15,851 nucleotides of DNA, taken from SYOC01 sp050185455. Its GTDB lineage: Bacteria > Desulfobacterota > Binatia > Bin18. Positions 14,503-15,851 of this stretch are shown here, piece after piece. Below the pieces are notes generated by a model. That model was not told where the DNA came from, searched no databases, and saw only the letters and a program-made list of their open reading frames with translations. The stretch's first letter is position 1; the number at the start of each line of letters is the position of its first letter. The stretch is taken from positions 1 through 15,851 of the forward strand of contig JBFWZL010000081.1 in assembly GCA_050185455.1 (NCBI GenBank), given 5' to 3'. Position numbers and translations under genes: made by a program.

Positions 14503-15851
14503 TAACCGGGTGACGCTTCGTGGTTGGAACTTCTTCTTTCTCGGTGATCCGCATGCCGTAAAACGATCGCCACACGAAAACGAGAGAGATCAAGAAGAAA
14601 ATAGCCGCCAACAGGTGCGCGGTGCCCGGCTTGAGCGTGATTGCTAGCTCCACGGCGAGGAGACCGAAAAGCGTTGTAAACTTAATAACGGGATTCATGG
14701 ATACCGAAGATGTGTCTTTGAATGGATCGCCAACGGTGTCGCCCACGACTGTCGCGGCGTGGAGAGCGGAGCCTTTCTCTTTCAGTTCGACTTCCACAAT
14801 TTTCTTGGCATTGTCCCACGCACCGCCGGCGTTCGCCATAAAGATAGCTTGGAAGAGGCCAAACAGTGCAATAGAGACCAGATAGCCAATGAAGAAATAA
14901 GGTTCTAAGCAGGCGAAGGCGAGGGTGCTGAAGAAAATGGTGAGAAAGATGTTGATCATGCCGCGTTGCGCGTAGATCGTACAGATCTCGACCACTCGCT
15001 TGCTATCCTGTGTCGAGGCCTTTTCAATACCGTCTAATTTGATGTTGGCTTTAATAAACTCTACCGCTCGATAGGCTCCGGTGGAGACGGCTTGGATAGA
15101 GGCGCCGCTGAACCAGAAAATGACCGCTCCGCCAGTAATCAACCCTAAAAGGAAAGGCGCATGCATCAGTGACAGAAATGCCATTTTGTCCGCTTCGAGT
15201 CCGGTGAGCAACACAATGATAGAAAAGATCATTGTGGTTGCGCCAACAACGGCGGTGCCAATCAGCACGGGCTTTGCCGTTGCCTTAAAGGTGTTGCCTG
15301 CGCCGTCATTCTGCTCAAGGTGTTCCTTGGCTTCTTCAAAATGCGGATCAAAGCCGAAGTCTTTCTTGAGTTCTTGTTTGATGTTCGGAATCGTTTCGAT
15401 CAGGGATAGTTCGTAGACGGACTGGGCATTGTCAGTGACTGGCCCATAGGAATCCACCGCGATTGTTACCGGTCCCATACCAAGAAAACCGAACGCGACT
15501 AGACCGAAGGCGAAGACTGGCGCCGGATTGAGGGAGAAGGACGCTTTCATGAGTATGCCAGCGCCTTCGCCGCTGACAAGAAAAGCAATACCCATGAGCC
15601 CGACGATGACCAGTCCCATCCAGTAAGCGCTAAAATTTCCTGCCGTTATTCCGGCCAGAACGTTCAGTGAGGCTCCACCCTCACGCGAGGCGGTCACGAT
15701 CTCACGGACATGGCTCGACTCAGTTGAGGTGAAGACCTTGATGACTTCAGGAATGATAGCGCCCGCCAGCGTTCCGCAGGTGATAATTGTTGAAAGCTTC
15801 CACCACAGGGAGCCATCCCCCAAGTCGCTAATCAGGATTTTGGATACGATA
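14492..15851 (-). CDS. hppA: Membrane-bound ion-pumping pyrophosphatase (C-terminal part)
   Basis: The frame stays open to the right edge, so the N-terminal part lies outside. The visible ~450 residues are the C-terminal, multi-helix part of a membrane pyrophosphatase, which couples PPi hydrolysis to H+ or Na+ pumping across the inner membrane. Family motifs are VREIVTASREGG, VAVDSYGPVTDNA, GAGNTFKATAKP, NAGGAWDNAKK and GDTVGDPFKDTSS. In GNTFKA, Lys sits where potassium-independent enzymes have Lys and potassium-dependent ones Ala, suggesting a potassium-independent H+ pump. The segment between DNA and GNT is 42 residues, against about 23 in the enzymes I remember, so this is a divergent branch with an enlarged loop. 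A hairpin terminator overlaps its stop codon. Confidence 0.92.
   Translation of the reverse strand, partial: IVSKILISDLGDGSLWWKLSTIITCGTLAGAIIPEVIKVFTSTESSHVREIVTASREGGASLNVLAGITAGNFSAYWMGLVIVGLMGIAFLVSGEGAGILMKASFSLNPAPVFAFGLVAFGFLGMGPVTIAVDSYGPVTDNAQSVYELSLIETIPNIKQELKKDFGFDPHFEEAKEHLEQNDGAGNTFKATAKPVLIGTAVVGATTMIFSIIVLLTGLEADKMAFLSLMHAPFLLGLITGGAVIFWFSGASIQAVSTGAYRAVEFIKANIKLDGIEKASTQDSKRVVEICTIYAQRGMINIFLTIFFSTLAFACLEPYFFIGYLVSIALFGLFQAIFMANAGGAWDNAKKIVEVELKEKGSALHAATVVGDTVGDPFKDTSSVSMNPVIKFTTLFGLLAVELAITLKPGTAHLLAAIFFLISLVFVWRSFYGMRITEKEEVPTTKRHPVTAA

Overview
The window reads as chromosomal DNA from a Gram-negative, flagellated bacterium. It encodes Sec-exported and lipoprotein precursors, a Fis-type sigma-54 activator, flagellar FliK and FlhB-like proteins, and a membrane pyrophosphatase. 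Two luciferase-like (LLM) oxidoreductases and a CaiB/BaiF CoA-transferase within 11 kb recall deltaproteobacterial-grade lineages such as Binatota or Tectomicrobia; that placement is inference. I see no rRNA, tRNA, CRISPR array, transposase or phage gene.

Layout. Positions 1-405 hold no convincing gene. At 427-1893 (+) a small lipoprotein is followed by a secreted protein with a DUF4124 start and four ~83-residue beta-rich repeats. From 6245 down to 1962 (-) runs a probable operon: a double-length CoA-transferase, a DUF1326 protein, and an LLM oxidoreductase with a signal peptide. A sigma-54 activator of the AcoR type (6771-8753, +) is transcribed divergently. The 0.5 kb between them holds three near-identical palindromes (GTTGCA-N3-TGCAAC type) and a good sigma-54 -24/-12 match facing the operon. 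Together these look like a complete circuit of activator, upstream sites, sigma-54 promoter and catabolic operon.

Positions 8922-11401 (+) encode two secreted proteins separated by a strong terminator: a three-repeat beta-prism-like protein with a CARDB-like tail, and a family 1 pectate lyase-like beta-helix protein. A second LLM enzyme (12597-11467, -) faces the lyase gene. It is divergent from fliK and a small flhB-like gene (12755-14480, +), which converge on the 3' part of a membrane pyrophosphatase gene that leaves the window on the right. A hairpin that contains both stop codons separates the last two.

Most unusual points: (1) the CoA-transferase is a fusion of two full family III domains. 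The catalytic Asp is present in the C-terminal half (Asp549) and replaced by Ser159 in the N-terminal half, and the linker is coded by an intergenic-type repeat. (2) The signal peptide of the first LLM enzyme is coded by a CT/TGTC microsatellite. (3) A purine-rich repeat has expanded a loop inside the FliK C-terminal domain. Simple or interspersed repeats have therefore become coding sequence at three places in one window.
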